A DNA stretch of 64,000 bases from the NCBI GenBank assembly GCA_963969395.1, contig OZ017796.1, positions 33,098,243-33,162,242 on the forward strand, read 5' to 3'. The notes beneath the pieces were generated by a model that was not told where the DNA came from, did not search any database, and was given only the letters and a program-made list of their open reading frames with translations. The DNA comes from Pseudoscleropodium purum. Its lineage: Eukaryota > Streptophyta > Bryopsida > Hypnales > Brachytheciaceae. Below are positions 1 to 12,155 of this stretch, in pieces (position 1 is the first letter of the stretch; each line of letters begins with the position of its first letter). The position numbers and the translations under genes were made by a program.

Positions 1-1199
1 AGCAATACAGCAACTTGGAAATTCGAACGTTTCCCAGAAAGAAAGTGCTTCCACCAAGCGCTTGAACCTGGAAGTGCCCAACTTGGCTATACTATGCAGG
101 CCATATCGTTTGCTGCACAAATTATCATTTAGGAAGCTCAAGGAGGTAATAAAGAGAAAGAAGGCACCATACACATCATTTTGAATCAAACGACTCTGTA
201 TTGACATGGATTATAATCAAATGTTAGCTGCCAAAGTGGACTTCATAATTCTTAGTTGGGTCACTTTAGGTTTATTGGAGCACCTCTGTTTCAAATCCTA
301 CTAAAATGTTCACAAACAATTCCTTTAACTCCTGTAGATGGACACGATATTGAACAAGCAAAAAATCAAAGTACAAGTCAGCAAGCACACACTTTGGGCA
401 GTAAGTGAGCTGAACTCAAGCATTTCTGAGCATCTCAATTCCAGAGCATCTCAATTACATTAGTAGCAACCGTCAATGTCTTGAAAGGCATCCAAGAGTT
501 CCAAAATCCTTTCAATCTCAAACTTTCAAATTTGTCTCTTCATGTTTTTGAGAAACTCACTACTTGCATTCCAATTTGTCATTCCAGTTCTCTAAGTTAT
601 TTGTTTCTTTATTTTTGTTGTCTTTATGAGACAATTGTGATAGAGTTTGTTGTAGTCTAGTTGATCTAATTAATTTCCTTTGGATGTAGGTTGAATGGAG
701 TATCAAAAGTTTGGCAATTTTGCTAATTGTCATATGCTATCCAGTGAGTTGATGATGGATTGTACCTCTGCACCACACAATTTGGGGAAAAAAGTTAGGA
801 AGCTAATCTTGAAGGAGTTTTTTTGAGAGCTCTAGAAACTTGGACTACCAAGATCCTTTGATGATTCCACAGTTTAGAAATGAAATTGAGAAGATGAGCA
901 ACCATGGACAAATGGAGAAAGAAAAAGAGTTATCAAACACATCTAAAGGCAAAGGGAAGAAGACGGTTGGTGAAGGTGAGGACGTTTCACTTGGAGGTAG
1001 AAAAGAGATTATGGGGTTTGAAAATGCTCAAGGCTTCAACCAAGAGTTGGATGCAACATCCAAGCTTTTCCTGATTGAGCTCTATGATTCATTGTTGGCT
1101 TCTAAGCCAAGGTAAAAAAAAGGTTACATGCCAACAAATTTCTCTAATTTGGTTGTATTGTTTGACTCTAATGTCACTTTATTGAAGTCTTCAAATATT
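1..1199. other. AT-rich region, no recognised gene
   Basis: Nothing recognisable. A 91-codon ORF at 840-1115 (+) is lysine- and glutamate-rich and has no motif I know. It lies upstream of the hAT transposase remnant and could be the degraded start of that gene, but nothing supports this beyond shared orientation. Confidence 0.4.
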
Positions 1200-1422
1200 C
1201 ACTATAAGAAACCAAAGCTTTTTGATGTCAAAAGGAGCGGATTTTAGGTGATATAAAAAAACAAATTGTGTTTTTATGTCAACAATGATATTCATTGATG
1301 TTACATTGGACATCACTGTTGACATAGAAACATGGTTTGTTTTTTCAACGTCACCTAAAATTTGTTCTTTTGATGCCAATTGTTATGTTGAACATCACCT
1401 AAAACAAGGTTTTCTTATAGTG
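1200..1422. mobile_element. CACTA-type MITE, 223 bp
   Basis: The element begins CACTATAAGAAA and ends in the inverse, TTTCTTATAGTG, a perfect 12-bp terminal inverted repeat of CACTA type. Internal sequence is also partly palindromic: GTGAT near TTTTAGG on the left is mirrored by CATCACCTAAAA on the right. Flanking triplets are ATT (1197-1199) and GTT (1423-1425), a 2-of-3 match to the 3-bp duplication expected for CACTA elements. It has no coding capacity. It lies directly before the BED-finger remnant of the hAT gene. The TIR differs from that of the large CACTA element (CACTACAAGAA), so it belongs to another subfamily. Confidence 0.75.
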
Positions 1423-1997
1423 GTTACAACTACACAAGCAACAATTGCTCTTGCCTTGAACCAAGCTAGGCGCTTCCAAGACTCTTGGGCTACTTCTTTT
1501 CTTTGGGTAGAGAAAGTGTTGGATGAGAATGGCGTGGTTGTGCTTGTTAGGTGCTTGATTTGTACCAGGATTGAGGGGAGGATTACAACAATGGCTATAA
1601 AGAAAGATAATTTGAACAAGCATGTTGGATAGAAGTGTGCAACTTGTGCCATGCCAAGGGAAGGAATCGTGGCAAGGAAATGGTTTAGGGACAAGCAAAA
1701 ACAAGAATTTCAGAAATGAAAAGGCTTATGCTACCTTAGACCATGAAACTATATTACAAAAGCTTTAAAAAGGTAGGTGATGAACCAAATTGCAAGAAAA
1801 AAGAACAATTTGCTTGCATCTTTTGGCTTTTGAGCAATGCTCGATTCATGAAGGATTTCCCTTCACAACATGATCTACTCCAACACATTGGTGTGAAGGT
1901 GCCTATAAAACATTGGAATATCCAATCTGGTTGGGCATGGCCAAAGCAATTCTTTTCATATATCGTAAAAGGTGAAGGAGTTGTTGCAAATGAGTGA
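1423..1997 (+). pseudogene. hAT transposase remnant, BED-type N-terminal part
   Basis: Translation in shifting plus-strand frames recalls the N-terminal part of plant hAT/DUF4371-type transposases. A W-V-DENG stretch is followed by VRCLICT, ...IEGR..., and KDNLNKHVG near 1500-1630, the pattern of a BED-like zinc finger with a CxxC and a downstream His. After a stop at 1630 and a frameshift, the reading continues as NEKAYATLDHETILQKL (about 1715-1767), then 1743-1997 gives KKEQFACIFWLLSNARFMKDF and KHWNIQSGWAW, matching the segment that follows the finger in this family. Stops and at least one frameshift make it non-functional. The middle of the gene is missing or lies in the repeat-filled 2.0-4.7 kb interval; later pieces are at 4684 and 6240. 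Confidence 0.65.
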
Positions 1998-4683
1998 GTT
2001 CATTAGTGTTACATGCAATGAAGTTACATCAATTAACAATGAATCTTAGATTTTAGTTCATATATATGTGGTCATTGATTTTGTCCATATCCACTCTTGC
2101 TTTGTCTTGAGTGAGTTATGGGTAAAGTAGGTTGACTTGCTTTATCAAATTATTATGCATGTTATATTAGAGGCTAGAAGCCAGAGGCTTGACTTATGAA
2201 CAACTAATGGTCAAATTAGTGTGCTTTGGGGCAAACAATACATCCACATTCCAAAAATGTAGGCATGGGGTTGATATACAAATTAGGAAGAAATTTGTTC
2301 CACATGCACTATAAGAAAACATGCTATTCTATAATGTCAAGAAAAACATGTCACGACGTTGCTTGTGACACAAAATTTATCAACACAAACGCCATCTAAA
2401 ATTTTTTATAATTAATATGCAAAAAACATGGTAAAATCTTAAAAAAATAATCTCCAATTTGAGCTTGTTTTTTTCTAACATCACAAAAAACATGGTCTTC
2501 CAAGCTCTCCAAAATGCAACATCTAGACCCCACATAAGTGCTATGTTGGTGAGGAGAGCCACATAGGATTTTTTCCATCTAGCCTATTTACAACATGTAC
2601 CTGACATGGCACATGATGTGGTGACGGGAAAATGATGACATGGCATGTCTAGTCAGCATACTTTTATGTTGTTTTTTGAGACATCAATTAATGCATACCT
2701 TATCCATGAGGCAAGATCAACAAAAAAATAATTGTTTAAAATAAATTAAAAAATAAATTAAAATAAACATGAAAAATTGTTGAATTCACCAAGAATTAAA
2801 GAAAACCTACCATCTACCATCAAGAGAATTTTTGATGGCAAAATGAAGGAATTCCTTCATTAAAAATTAGTGAGAATGAAGATTACAAAGGTCATGTTTC
2901 TATCTATTCTTTGTCCATGGTAAGACAAAAAATATGGGATAACTCGAATGTGGAAACTTGACCATTATACAACTTGACATTGTTTCAAAGGTCTAAACGT
3001 TGTTTCAGATATCTCAATGTTGTTTCTTGACATTTAGACCATGTTGTTATAGACATTTTACATTGAATACAATTCTCGTTGTAAATATCCCGTATGGATT
3101 GTTTCACTTTCTACTACCCTTCTTATATAAAGAGCATGTTTTTTCATCCATGGTGCTCATCCATTCATTTTTTTTTTTTGCAAAACATGCCATGTGGCTG
3201 TCCTTTCCCTAAATTTTTCACATACAGTCAACATTTTACTATAGACTAGTAATTTTACTAACTTACCCATAATCAAAATGGGTCTATTTGTTTACATGGT
3301 AGTCTATGTTTTTTTAGCCCTCCTAAAAAAAACAATATAACTTTAGTCATGTCAAATAAAACGTCAACATAAATAATAACATCAACTTGGATTTGATTTA
3401 CAATAACGTGCCAATTTTCTCCACAACTTCCACAAAAAATTTACCTTGTTGAGCTAGATGCCCTTTGACATCATCATGTTTTGTCAAACATTATGCATTT
3501 TGGTCTTCATGTTTTGGTACTATGTGTCCATTGTTGGGCACTTAAGACACATCTTGCTATTATTGCCATTTCTAGTGTCATGGTTGTGAATGTTTTGATC
3601 TCCACCCTTGAGACCAAACATGCACAACTAGATTCTATGCTAATCTAAATTCTATGGGTGAATTGGTTTATAGCAACAAGCTACCTTCCAAGCAATGGAG
3701 CTTTTTATTATTCCTACCTTGAACTTTCCTAATGTCAAATGACTTCCTAGATCAATCTAAATTAGTACCTAAGACCAAGGTTTGGCTACAACAATCAAAA
3801 CGCAAGGTCAATGGGTTAGTAAAGTGGAAAATCAAAGTAGACTAAGTTGTAGGGTTTGTTTTTCCCTTACCAAAATGATAAAAAAAAAAGTCTGATTTTG
3901 ACTTGAATCCCTAGCGGATAACAGGGGATGAATTTTGGTCCTAAATCTAACATCTAAAACTTCATCCATTGGTTTCTAAGATTCTAACTATTGAAATTGA
4001 ATGCAAATTTTTGGGTTGTTTTCTATTTATCTAGATTGTGATTTTGACTTGGTTTGGTCAACTTTGGTTGACTTTCATCCAAATCTCACCTACTTTTGTT
4101 TAAAACTTCATTCTACTCTAATTTATTTAAAAACTCATTCTACTCTAAAAACACCTTTATTCTTTTAGCAACCGCCTACAGATAGTATTCATGAATTTTG
4201 CCTACAAAATTAAATGTGATGATGAATTTCCAACTTTCACATTTGAACTGCGATTTTTGCCTAATCTTTTGCTATGAACTTCTATAGCACTGAAGTTAGA
4301 TTGATCCTAACCTTGCTAAATTTAGCCAATATTGCCACATGCACTTCAATTGGCAAAATCCTACATGAAATCTAATGAAGTGTTTTTACTATGTTTGGTC
4401 CTAGGGCTAGAACTACTCTCAAACCCTTAAATCAACATTCAAACACCTAATTAGACTCTAAAGTTAATAAAAGAAAGTATTTCTGGAACTTCCAAGGTCT
4501 ATGGAACATTCACCTATAAGTGTAGGGTTTTTTTTTTAGTTCTTCTCTAAACCCACTTTTTTGGTCCTTTTGACAATAATTACCCTTAAAATGAGAAAAA
4601 AAAAAAAAATTCCAAGATTTAGATGACAATGATAGGGCTCAAAATGGTGATAGCTCATATAGAGGTAGTTCTTTAAAAAACTC
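1998..4683. other. Repeat-filled gap inside the hAT remnant
   Basis: No coding sequence recognised. A second CACTA-like terminus, CACTATAAGAAAAC, begins at 2307, but no matching right end was found. The stretch at about 3700-4450 is an inverted, diverged copy of 29.7-30.4 kb. The shared reading includes TTTCTATTT, GGTTTGGTCAACT, TTTCATCCA and TAAAACTTCATTCTA, read on the minus strand at the other locus. This dispersed repeat probably inserted into the hAT gene. Confidence 0.45.
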
Positions 4684-5280
4684 ATGAATAGTTCTGTAAG
4701 TCATCCAAAGTTCACTAAGTTAGCTAAGATTATGGAGACAAAGGGCTTAAAACATGTCAAAACTCAATGGTATAGCATGTTGCTAGCTCAAAGAATCTTA
4801 AATGAGTACAGGCCACTTGTTGTCAAAATGGCATTGAATAAGGACAAAAAGAGCTCTACTAAGGTCTTCTTCAATTCCCTCTTGAATTCTGCTTATAAAG
4901 ATGGTGGACTACCTCAATAAGTATACCCAGGCATGTGATGTATGCATCTGTGATTTTGTTGTTGTTGTAAGCCAATATATCACTAGGCTTTAATGTATGT
5001 ACATCGAAGAGTCTACAACCTTCAAGTCAAACCATTTTACTATTCCAAGGGACTTAGAAGACACAACGTTGGAGTCAATTCAAATGAAGTGGATTCCAAA
5101 TATGAACTCCCAAAATACTAAGGTGGAACACCTAGCATTTCAATCATCTGATGTTTCCACAAACATCTTTGTTGTGAAGGACAACTTTATAATATGAAAG
5201 AAGACTAAAGTAACAAGGACTAATTGGGCAATGATGAATAAATTGGTGAAAGAGGAATGTGTTGGTGAGTTCTAGATTTT
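4684..5280 (+). pseudogene. hAT transposase remnant, central/C-terminal part
   Basis: The ORF at 4684-4920 reads FTKLAKIMETKGLKHVKTQW, then the NEYRPLVVKMA segment, which I recognise from plant DUF4371/hAT transposases (usual form KLAEIMETKG...NVKTRW...EYKTLVVKM). Just downstream are CDVCICDFV (about 4930) and, at 5060-5130, ESIQMKWIPNMN...VEHLAFQ, corresponding to the family's NIHMRWITDLN..LEHLAF stretch. A final piece near 5215-5265 reads NWAMMNKLVKEECVGEF. Several frame changes and stops separate the blocks. This continues the fragment at 1423-1997 in the same direction. Confidence 0.65.
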
Positions 5281-5914
5281 AAACCTTTCAAAACTATTGT
5301 TGCATCGCTATGATATAGTTCCTTTCAATTTACGCTTTTCTTTTTTTTTTCAAATATATTTATGTTTATATCAAAGTCTATGTTCATATATTTGTATGTC
5401 CTTTCCTTTCAAATCTAATTAGTCTTGTACTCTAATTTGTAAGTGTTATATTTTATTTATGTACATTTCTTTTTGTTCACATGTCTTAAAATTTATTTTT
5501 GTGGGTTTTAATTTGTTCATGTATCTTATCATTTATTTATGTTTTTTTTTGTTTATATGTCTAAAATTTTCTTTTATAAATTTTAATTTGTTTATATATA
5601 TAGTCATTTAGTTATGTGTATACTAATTTATTTGTGTGTCTTATAATGTATTCATATGCTTTAATTTAGCTATGTCTCTTCAATTTATGTAATACATGTT
5701 CTAATTTGTTTGGCCTTGAGGTTGTGATGTAGGGGTAGCTTGATCACTCATCTTTGAGTTGACAATTTGGTTCTCTAACCAACTTTTTATAGATGCGTGT
5801 AGGATTGTGTTCCCCTAATTTTGGCTTCAAATACAAACATGTAATGCAAGCTTTCACAAACATTTAGTAGTGCTAAAATTTGAGTTTTGCAATGCTCGAG
5901 AGATGAAGCCAGGG

Positions 5915-6169
5915 CAGTGTTGACAGGACGGTCGGACGTCCGGAACGTTCGGACGCGGATGCTGTGTCCGTAGCGTCCGCTGACATTCGCGGACTTCGTC
6001 CGCCCCTCCTGCCCGTCTGCCCATCCACCCCCGTCCGCCCGTGTCCGTCCGCCCCGTCCGCCCCGCTCGTCCACCTTCCGATGGCGGGAAGGACGCTGCG
6101 TCCGCTGGCGTCCGGACGTCCAAGTTACGGACGCTATTTTGGGGCGGACGTAGAGATTCGTCAACCCTG
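5915..6169. mobile_element. GC-rich hAT MITE, copy 1 (255 bp)
   Basis: Starts CAGTGTTGACAGGACG and ends CGTCAACCCTG. It is flanked by 8-bp repeats AGCCAGGG (5907-5914) and AGCTAGGG (6170-6177), which differ at one base; 8-bp duplications and CAGGG-like ends are the hAT signature. The body is packed with CGTCCG/CGGACG words, very GC- and CpG-rich against the AT-rich flanks. It shares long stretches with the copy at 15643-15932, including CGCTGTGTCCG-AGCGTCCGCTGACATTCG and ACTATTTTGGGGCGGACG. Long ORFs on both strands here only reflect the lack of AT-rich stop codons. Confidence 0.85.
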
Positions 6170-6239
6170 AGCTAGGGGAAGGGAAGAGTTATGTTTGGGT
6201 GTCACCACCTTTGTGTAAGGATGCCCTTGATGAGCAACA

Positions 6240-6600
6240 AGCCATGTTTCAATCAACCAATTCAGAGCAGATCATGACCCCACCCTGTACACAAACTCCT
6301 CTTACAAAGCTATAGAAAATTTCTAGTGCAAATCGAATATTGCTTGCAACATTTTTGAAATACTTTAAGATGGCTGAATTGGCAATGTTTTTGATGTTGA
6401 GTTCAGTTGAGGATGAAAGGACATTCTCCATAGTTGGCATCATAAAATCCCAAGTAAGAAACAAACTCATGGATCACCTTGCATTATGTATTCAAATAAA
6501 AACTCAACATTTTTGAACTCTTGACACCTTTCCATTTGGTGTAGTTATACAGGAATGGTGGTTAGTTAAGAATAGATATGGGCTCAATGGCCTCTAGATA
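6240..6600 (+). pseudogene. hAT C-terminal dimerisation domain remnant
   Basis: Near 6400-6520 the plus strand reads SSVEDERTFSIVGIIKSQVR, followed by NKL and HLALCIQ. This is the conserved hAT C-terminal dimerisation motif (usual form ERSFS/ERTFS...K..LRN.L...L). It is followed by QHF, a stop, then TLDTFPFG, matching the RFYTLDTFPY tail of the same family. This is the natural 3' end of the hAT gene whose earlier parts lie at 1423-1997 and 4684-5280; the MITE at 5915-6169 sits between the last two blocks. Confidence 0.8.
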
Positions 6601-7489
6601 GCTTCAAATCAAATTTAGGAAATACATCACGTGGTGTTTCATCTTACACTATAGCTTTTTCTATTTGCATTTGCATTTTTGCTCTACAATTTAGTGATGT
6701 GGTGAGTGCTTATGCATCTTAGTTTTATTAGGGTTGTTGGATTATTTTCTAGGTTCACACTAGGTTTTTACAATTGTCCCTTGGTCTATCATGTTGCATG
6801 GTCATTTCAAATTTTAAAAATATATTTGTTGTTTAAATTTTATTATGATGTTTCCTTTAATGTTAAGATACTAATGTTAGGTATTTGGGTGTGTTTTGTT
6901 GTGTATAGGTATGATGTGTATTTTAAATTTTTAGGTTGAATTGCAAATTTGTTTTGAAATGTATGTGTTTTCTTTTTTTTAATTGAAATTCGAAATTCAC
7001 AATACTTATATTGAGCGTCAGAGTGTATTTTGTTGTGTGCAGGTTCATTGTAGACAACCATTTTTGCTTGTGCTATGTAGAAAATTATTTCTTAAATGTA
7101 TTTTAGTAGAATGCCTTGTAAGCTATTTTATTTTTTAGAATGACACCAAATTATTGTAAAACTGCCTCTAAATTCACTAATTAGCTTCTAATAAACTTAA
7201 AAACTTAAAAACTTAGCCTACTTTATTTTTGCAATGAATGTCTATAGCCTACGTATGTTACTTACAAAACCAGCACTAGCATGTGATATTTTAATGTCTC
7301 ACAAAACCATCATAGATTTAGCCTTGATAAAAGGCCAAAAGCATCCAACTTTACATCTGCAAAAAGAAATGTAGCCATCCTTGCTACTCAACAGTTTCTT
7401 GGTTTGAAAAAATTCTAAGACTACTTTACCTAAAATATTTTCTTTGGAGCACAATGCCTTGAACACCTTGAATCCAATTGATGTATCCA
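6601..7489. other. AT-rich region, nothing recognised
   Basis: T-rich on the plus strand, with short hydrophobic ORFs that look like by-products of composition. The 3' terminus of the hAT element should lie here, but I could not see a matching inverted repeat. Confidence 0.4.
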
Positions 7490-8480
7490 TCTTAAGTCTC
7501 CTTAAATACTCTTCAAAAATCAACCTCTATCTCATTTTCCTAGTGGTAATTTTATTAATTAAGATTTTCAACCTAATCTTTGGATTTTCTACTTTCTACA
7601 CTAGTTCAAAATTATAACTTTTGGAGAAAAACTCCAAAATCACAAACGGATTGTACCATTGGCTTAAGAAGGCCATTTTAGTATGTGTAAGCAAGTACCT
7701 CCTTTTCCATTGCCGAAAAGTCATTGAAACCTAGTACCAACTTAAAACTAAAAATAAGTAAAATTCCAACAATTGGAGCTTATCTTTTTTGAAAAAAGTA
7801 ACTAGCTCAGGCTCTTCAAAAGGTATAAGGGAGAAATAAAAGACCCGCTTTGGCCTCTTTCCAATTTCATATGCTTTTAGAATGCCAATCAACTCTACGG
7901 ATCATCTTCAAATTTAATGGAATTAAAGAATCTTGTTGAATCTTCTGGATGTTGAAATGTCATAAAACTTGTTGGATCGTGTTAGTAGTATAAAATAAGC
8001 TATAATAACTTTTGGTGAGATTTTACTGCACCTTGAATGATTTATGAATTTTCCATTGTAAGTGTGGCATTTGACTATCCGAAAGAGGATCTTTTGAAAG
8101 TAAAAAAATCTAGAATTTTTTATGGAACCTCTCATGGAATTACACAAAATATTTTCAAGCTCATTTTTTACATTGCATGTTTGACGAAGAAAAATAAAAT
8201 TGCACTACCTCTTTTAATTACTAGTAATTAAGAAATCTTTCATAGAGAAGGGAATCTTGGCAAACCAATTTTGTTGTTGAGGCTTTGGCGTGAACTCAAC
8301 CCTAAAACATTGTACTTTGGCCATAGATGCCCTCTATAGGTCTATCTTGAGTTTATATTATTTGTAAGCCAACAATTGGGGGTTCTACTAATTCTCATAA
8401 TTGATTGGAAAATTGATACTTATCCTTGGGAATGGATTTCAGAATCTTACTAAAGGTCCTTTAGAACATTTTAGCCAAGA
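7490..8480 (-). repeat. Dispersed repeat X, copy 1
   Basis: Aligns by eye, same strand, with 53.77-54.79 kb. Shared phrases include ACTCC-AAA-CAAACGGATTGT-CCATTGGCT (about 7627 and 53848), GAAAAAAGTA-CTA (7790 and 54010), AATGTCA--AAA-TTG (7957 and 54184), GTGAGATTTTAC (8018 and 54240) and CAATYGGGGGTTCT (8370 and 54604). The reverse complement of the CAAACGGATTGT block matches copies at 25.8, 31.4, 37.85 and 38.84 kb. No ORF is conserved between copies, so this is probably an old LTR or other non-coding retroelement part. Confidence 0.6.
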
Positions 8481-8942
8481 TGAATTACATGAATGGTAAA
8501 TTTAGGGAGTTTGGGCAATCTTCACTCAATATTTACAATTTCTATTACTTTTGGATTTCTAACTTATTTATATACAAGAATTGGGATTGTTTTAGATATA
8601 ACTCTTTATTTTGGACCAAATACTATATTAGCATGTGACATCTATTTGGTTATATACTCTTTTTTGGACTTTTTGCATAATAAACTTAAATAAAATTGTA
8701 AGAATGAAAAAAATGAAAAATCGAGTCCCAAATGACAAACTAGGAACTTACAATACCTACCTTAAGAAGTTTTACATCAAAATCAAAAACTTGATCGTGC
8801 TCGTTTCATTTGAAGGGTGGAGATAGAAATCCTCACATCCATGCCTATCTAGTGAAATGAGATTTAGAGTTTAGTTTCAAAACTACGTGTCTTTTAAAGG
8901 ATAGGATTGTAGCTTTTGCAAATTTGAAGTTGAAACAAAATT

Positions 8943-9567
8943 GCCGGTGGGCAATGGTCGGCTTGGGGTACCCCAAAACATTGTCTTAACAATAATGTTA
9001 GTCTACTGTAGTGTGTCAAACAACTTCATCCTTTAAATGTAATAAATTATGGTTTTACAAAATGTGGTTTTAAATGCTTGAACTTATAATGTATCAAGAA
9101 AAAAAAAAACTCAACACAAAAAAAGAATTTATAATTTTTTAATGAATTTTTTAGTGAAAAAAATTAGTGTTGTCCTAAATACATAAAATTCTTAAAAACA
9201 AGCATTTGGAATATCAAATAATTTTTTTTTAATATTATTTTTGGATGTGACTTACATAAAGTGGTCCAATATGTAAAATAATTAATTTTATTAAAAATAA
9301 ATTTAAAAATTGTGCACTATAGAGGTTGCAATTTCCAAAATTCAACAGGTTTTTTCACATCTATGAAAAGATTCACAAATTTAATTTTTTTCCTTAAAAA
9401 CTCAATATGAATATACATCTTGATCTTGTTGAGGTGCACAATTTTTTAAAAAAAAATTTTAGGATCTTCTTACTTGATCAAAATGAATAAATTAGACAAA
9501 CGTTGGAGGCTTTCAACAAAAATAACCGAATTAGTGTGTCTAAAGAAGGATACCCCAAGCCAACCAT
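8943..9567. mobile_element. TIR-bounded element split by the CACTA insertion
   Basis: The left end (about 8948-8970) reads GGGCAATGGTCGGCTTGGGG followed by TA. The inverse, with one mismatch, is formed by 9552-9567 joined to the bases just after the CACTA element (21770-21776), once one CAT duplication is removed. This gives a 22-bp terminal inverted repeat around about 600 bp of very AT-rich sequence. The family and target duplication are not clear. The CACTA element sits within its right arm. Confidence 0.55.
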
Positions 9568-10141
9568 CACTACAAGAAAAACTTGTCCGGCACAACCGAC
9601 TAAAGTATGACTGGATGTCCTAAATGACTACACTATGACTAGAGCTCTGTTATTTCACATTTTACACGACGTTTTTGTAAGGTAGTCATTTTATAGTCAT
9701 TTTGTAGACGTAGGGATGAAGATTGTTGGAACTATGACCAAACAGTGCGTTCATCCGCTGGTTTTCTGTGAGCGCATTGTTCAATGGCATGACGTGGGCG
9801 GATGACGACTTTCGGTTGACATACTCAGTTGTATGGTAGTCCGTTAATGACTGTGTTTTGTCTGTATGAATGACTTCTTCCTACTAAGGAATGACTGATC
9901 TGTACTAGGAGATGATTGTGACGTCCACAGTCAACATACTCAAACTTGAAATTATATTCTTTCCCATGAGATTAGTGGAAATCAAGGCATCCTACGGTCT
10001 TGAAAATGAATTTAAAAAAAACTCACATGCACTGAAACAAAATTATAGTCATCCACATGTGGAAGACCTCTTTCATTTTGCTGTGTAAGGCAAATGGAAG
10101 GGTGTGAGCACAATTCCTAGAGAAAAAGAATGCTCATCAAC

Positions 10142-10880
10142 CTAGTATATTGCATGTGCTAACAAATTGTCCTCAAGTGACAAATCAATGGCCCCAATTA
10201 GAGACGGTACTTGTGAAGGTGTTGACACCACTTCTGGAGCTGTAAGACCAGGAGTTTCTACAATGGTACTTATGAATACATTAGGACTATTCAACACCTC
10301 CCTTTTAGCTCGTGCTTCTTTTTGCAAAACTATTTTCTATCCTGGTTTCTGTGGCACATCAGAGAAGAAGACTTGTGTTGCTTGGTTGGAAAAAATAAAG
10401 GGCTCCAACATGCGTGGTAGTTTGTGCTTGAAGTTGACCATCAAAAAGCCAGCATCATCGCGGACATACGTTGCATTGCCTCTATTATCTGTAGTCTTCA
10501 TCCATTGGCATCGGAAAAGAATGATTGGTGTATGTAGTGGCCCATAGTCAAGCTTCAATATGTCCTTTAGAACTCCGACGTAGTTCACGGACACATCCGT
10601 TGCATCTACAGTCGGTACTTCAAAAACCGAAGCTATTCCGGAATTATATGTTTGGAAACGATGTGTATCTCCATCATCTACTCTGAAATGGCTACCGAAT
10701 GATTTCATCTTCGTATATCTTGCTGCCTTCTGTGATGGTTTTCTGATGAGCATCAATCAATCCTTGTCGTCAGGGTTTGTCACATCAAATGCCGAGTTCT
10801 GTACTACATTCGGGAGCCAATCCTCAAATGCTGGAATAGTCGCATCTTGCTGAACTTCGGCCTTCCAATTCCTATAGTTG
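10142..10880 (-). pseudogene. TNP2 gene 3' exon, DUF4216 region
   Basis: Minus-strand reading gives NSGIASVFEV, VNYVGVLKDILKLDYG, PIILFRCQWM, GFLMVNFKH and EPFIFSNQATQVFFSDV in order. This is the DUF4216 pattern that ends plant CACTA TNP2 proteins. It continues after a stop as KIVLQKEARAKREV and ends at 10142. Two in-frame stops interrupt it: TGA at 10757-10759 and TAG at 10337-10339. The second falls where the family has Trp (KPG-stop-KIVLQKE), consistent with a TGG to TAG change. A likely splice acceptor lies near 10870 (TTGGAAG, then GCCGAAGTT), so the exon probably begins there. It follows the DUF4218 exon at 11298-12155. Confidence 0.8.
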
Positions 10881-11235
10881 AAGGTAGAAATGTGAACCTC
10901 CAATACATAGAACTCAAAATAGAGACCACTTCCTACAAGATTTCAACTACAGCAAAAGGAGTTCACGGTTTAGGTGATCAGTGGTTTCTTTTGATCAATG
11001 ACTCGGTTACAACTGCACTTAGTCATTTTATAGTAAGAGCCGTCATCCAATGACTAGCTGTGACTCACAGTTGACTACACAACAACTCGCACTTGACTTT
11101 GTCATTGCTACTAACATAGAGTATTTCAGCATTGTTCATCTTGGTATTGCACATTCTTTTCCATTGGAAGACATAGAAAATAAAATAAAAAAACTAGTAC
11201 ATCTGTGCCTAACGTACATATGCATAGAAAACAAA

Positions 11236-12155
11236 TAAGGTATACGGTCTACTTACAAATAATATTGCTGCAAACAAGACACATTGGCCAAAACGTACTA
11301 ATGTGCCACATCTCGGAGTGCAGGAGTCATCATGTACGGTCTTCCTCCGCCCTGTAGCACCTCCTCTGCATCGCCATACTCTTCGTCAGCATCCCAGACA
11401 CACCTCTCTGTGAATTGAAAGCTCTGTAGGTACTCCGTTACAAATCCAATGCATTCATCTTTGAGGTATTCCTCAGCCATACATGCTTCAGGGCGAGCCA
11501 AATTCCTCACATGATTTTTCAGTGTTTTCATGTACCGTTCTATTGGGTACATCCACCTTGCGCTGACTAGACCACATAAGTCCAGCTCTTGAACCAAATG
11601 ATATGGGTGGTGTGTCATTATATCAAAGAATGACGGTGGGAATTCCATCTCCAACAAAGCCATGGTCTCCACCACATCGGCTTCCAAGGAAGAGAATTCA
11701 GCGGGATTGTATGCTTTAGTACAAATTCTTCTGAAAACCTTACTCATCCTCATGATAGCCATCTTGGGACCTGGTTCCATCAAACCTCTCAAAGCCAATG
11801 GTAATATTTGTTGCATTAAGACATGATAATCATGAGACTTTAGTCCACCAAAGTTTTTCTTACGTAAGTGCTTGCCCAAGTCGGAGGAATAGCCTGTTGG
11901 TGTCTTCAAAGACTCAATGCACGTTAAGAATACTTCAAGCTCTACATTTCTCAATACATATGGTGCTGCAGGTTTCACCATCTTCATTGGATTCTTCGGG
12001 TGCGCAGTTAGCCACAAATGCGGTCGTATATTCCGCCTCTATAAGTCCCGCCTTACTTTCACAATGTCTTTCTTCCCAGTGATGGTTTTCAAAAAGTTCT
12101 TTGCCAAGTTCATTTCGCAATGCATGACATCCAAAGTGCAGCGAATAAGCAATTT
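11236..12155 (-). pseudogene. TNP2 gene middle exon, TNP2 end plus DUF4218
   Basis: The exon opens after a consensus acceptor (GTGCATGCAG) with KLLIRCTLDVMHCEMNLAKN, the junction block of TNP2 transposases. DUF4218 follows: LWLTAHPKNP, KSHDYHVLMQQILPLALRG, FPPSFFDIMTHHPYHLVQEL, and RWMYPIERYMKTLK, then RPEACMAEEYL. In-frame TAG stops occur at 12039-12041 (inside RRDL-stop-RRNIRPHLW) and 11298-11300 (VAH-stop-YVLANV). The reading then continues to a likely donor near 11240 (TTTGTAAGTAG). DUF4218 is a plant CACTA-associated domain of unknown biochemical role. Confidence 0.88.

Noticed and set aside
5787..6170. Long overlapping ORFs on both strands (Arg/Pro/Ser-rich)
   Set aside because: They lie in the CpG-rich hAT MITE; ORF length there comes from lack of AT-rich stops and the same happens in the second copy.
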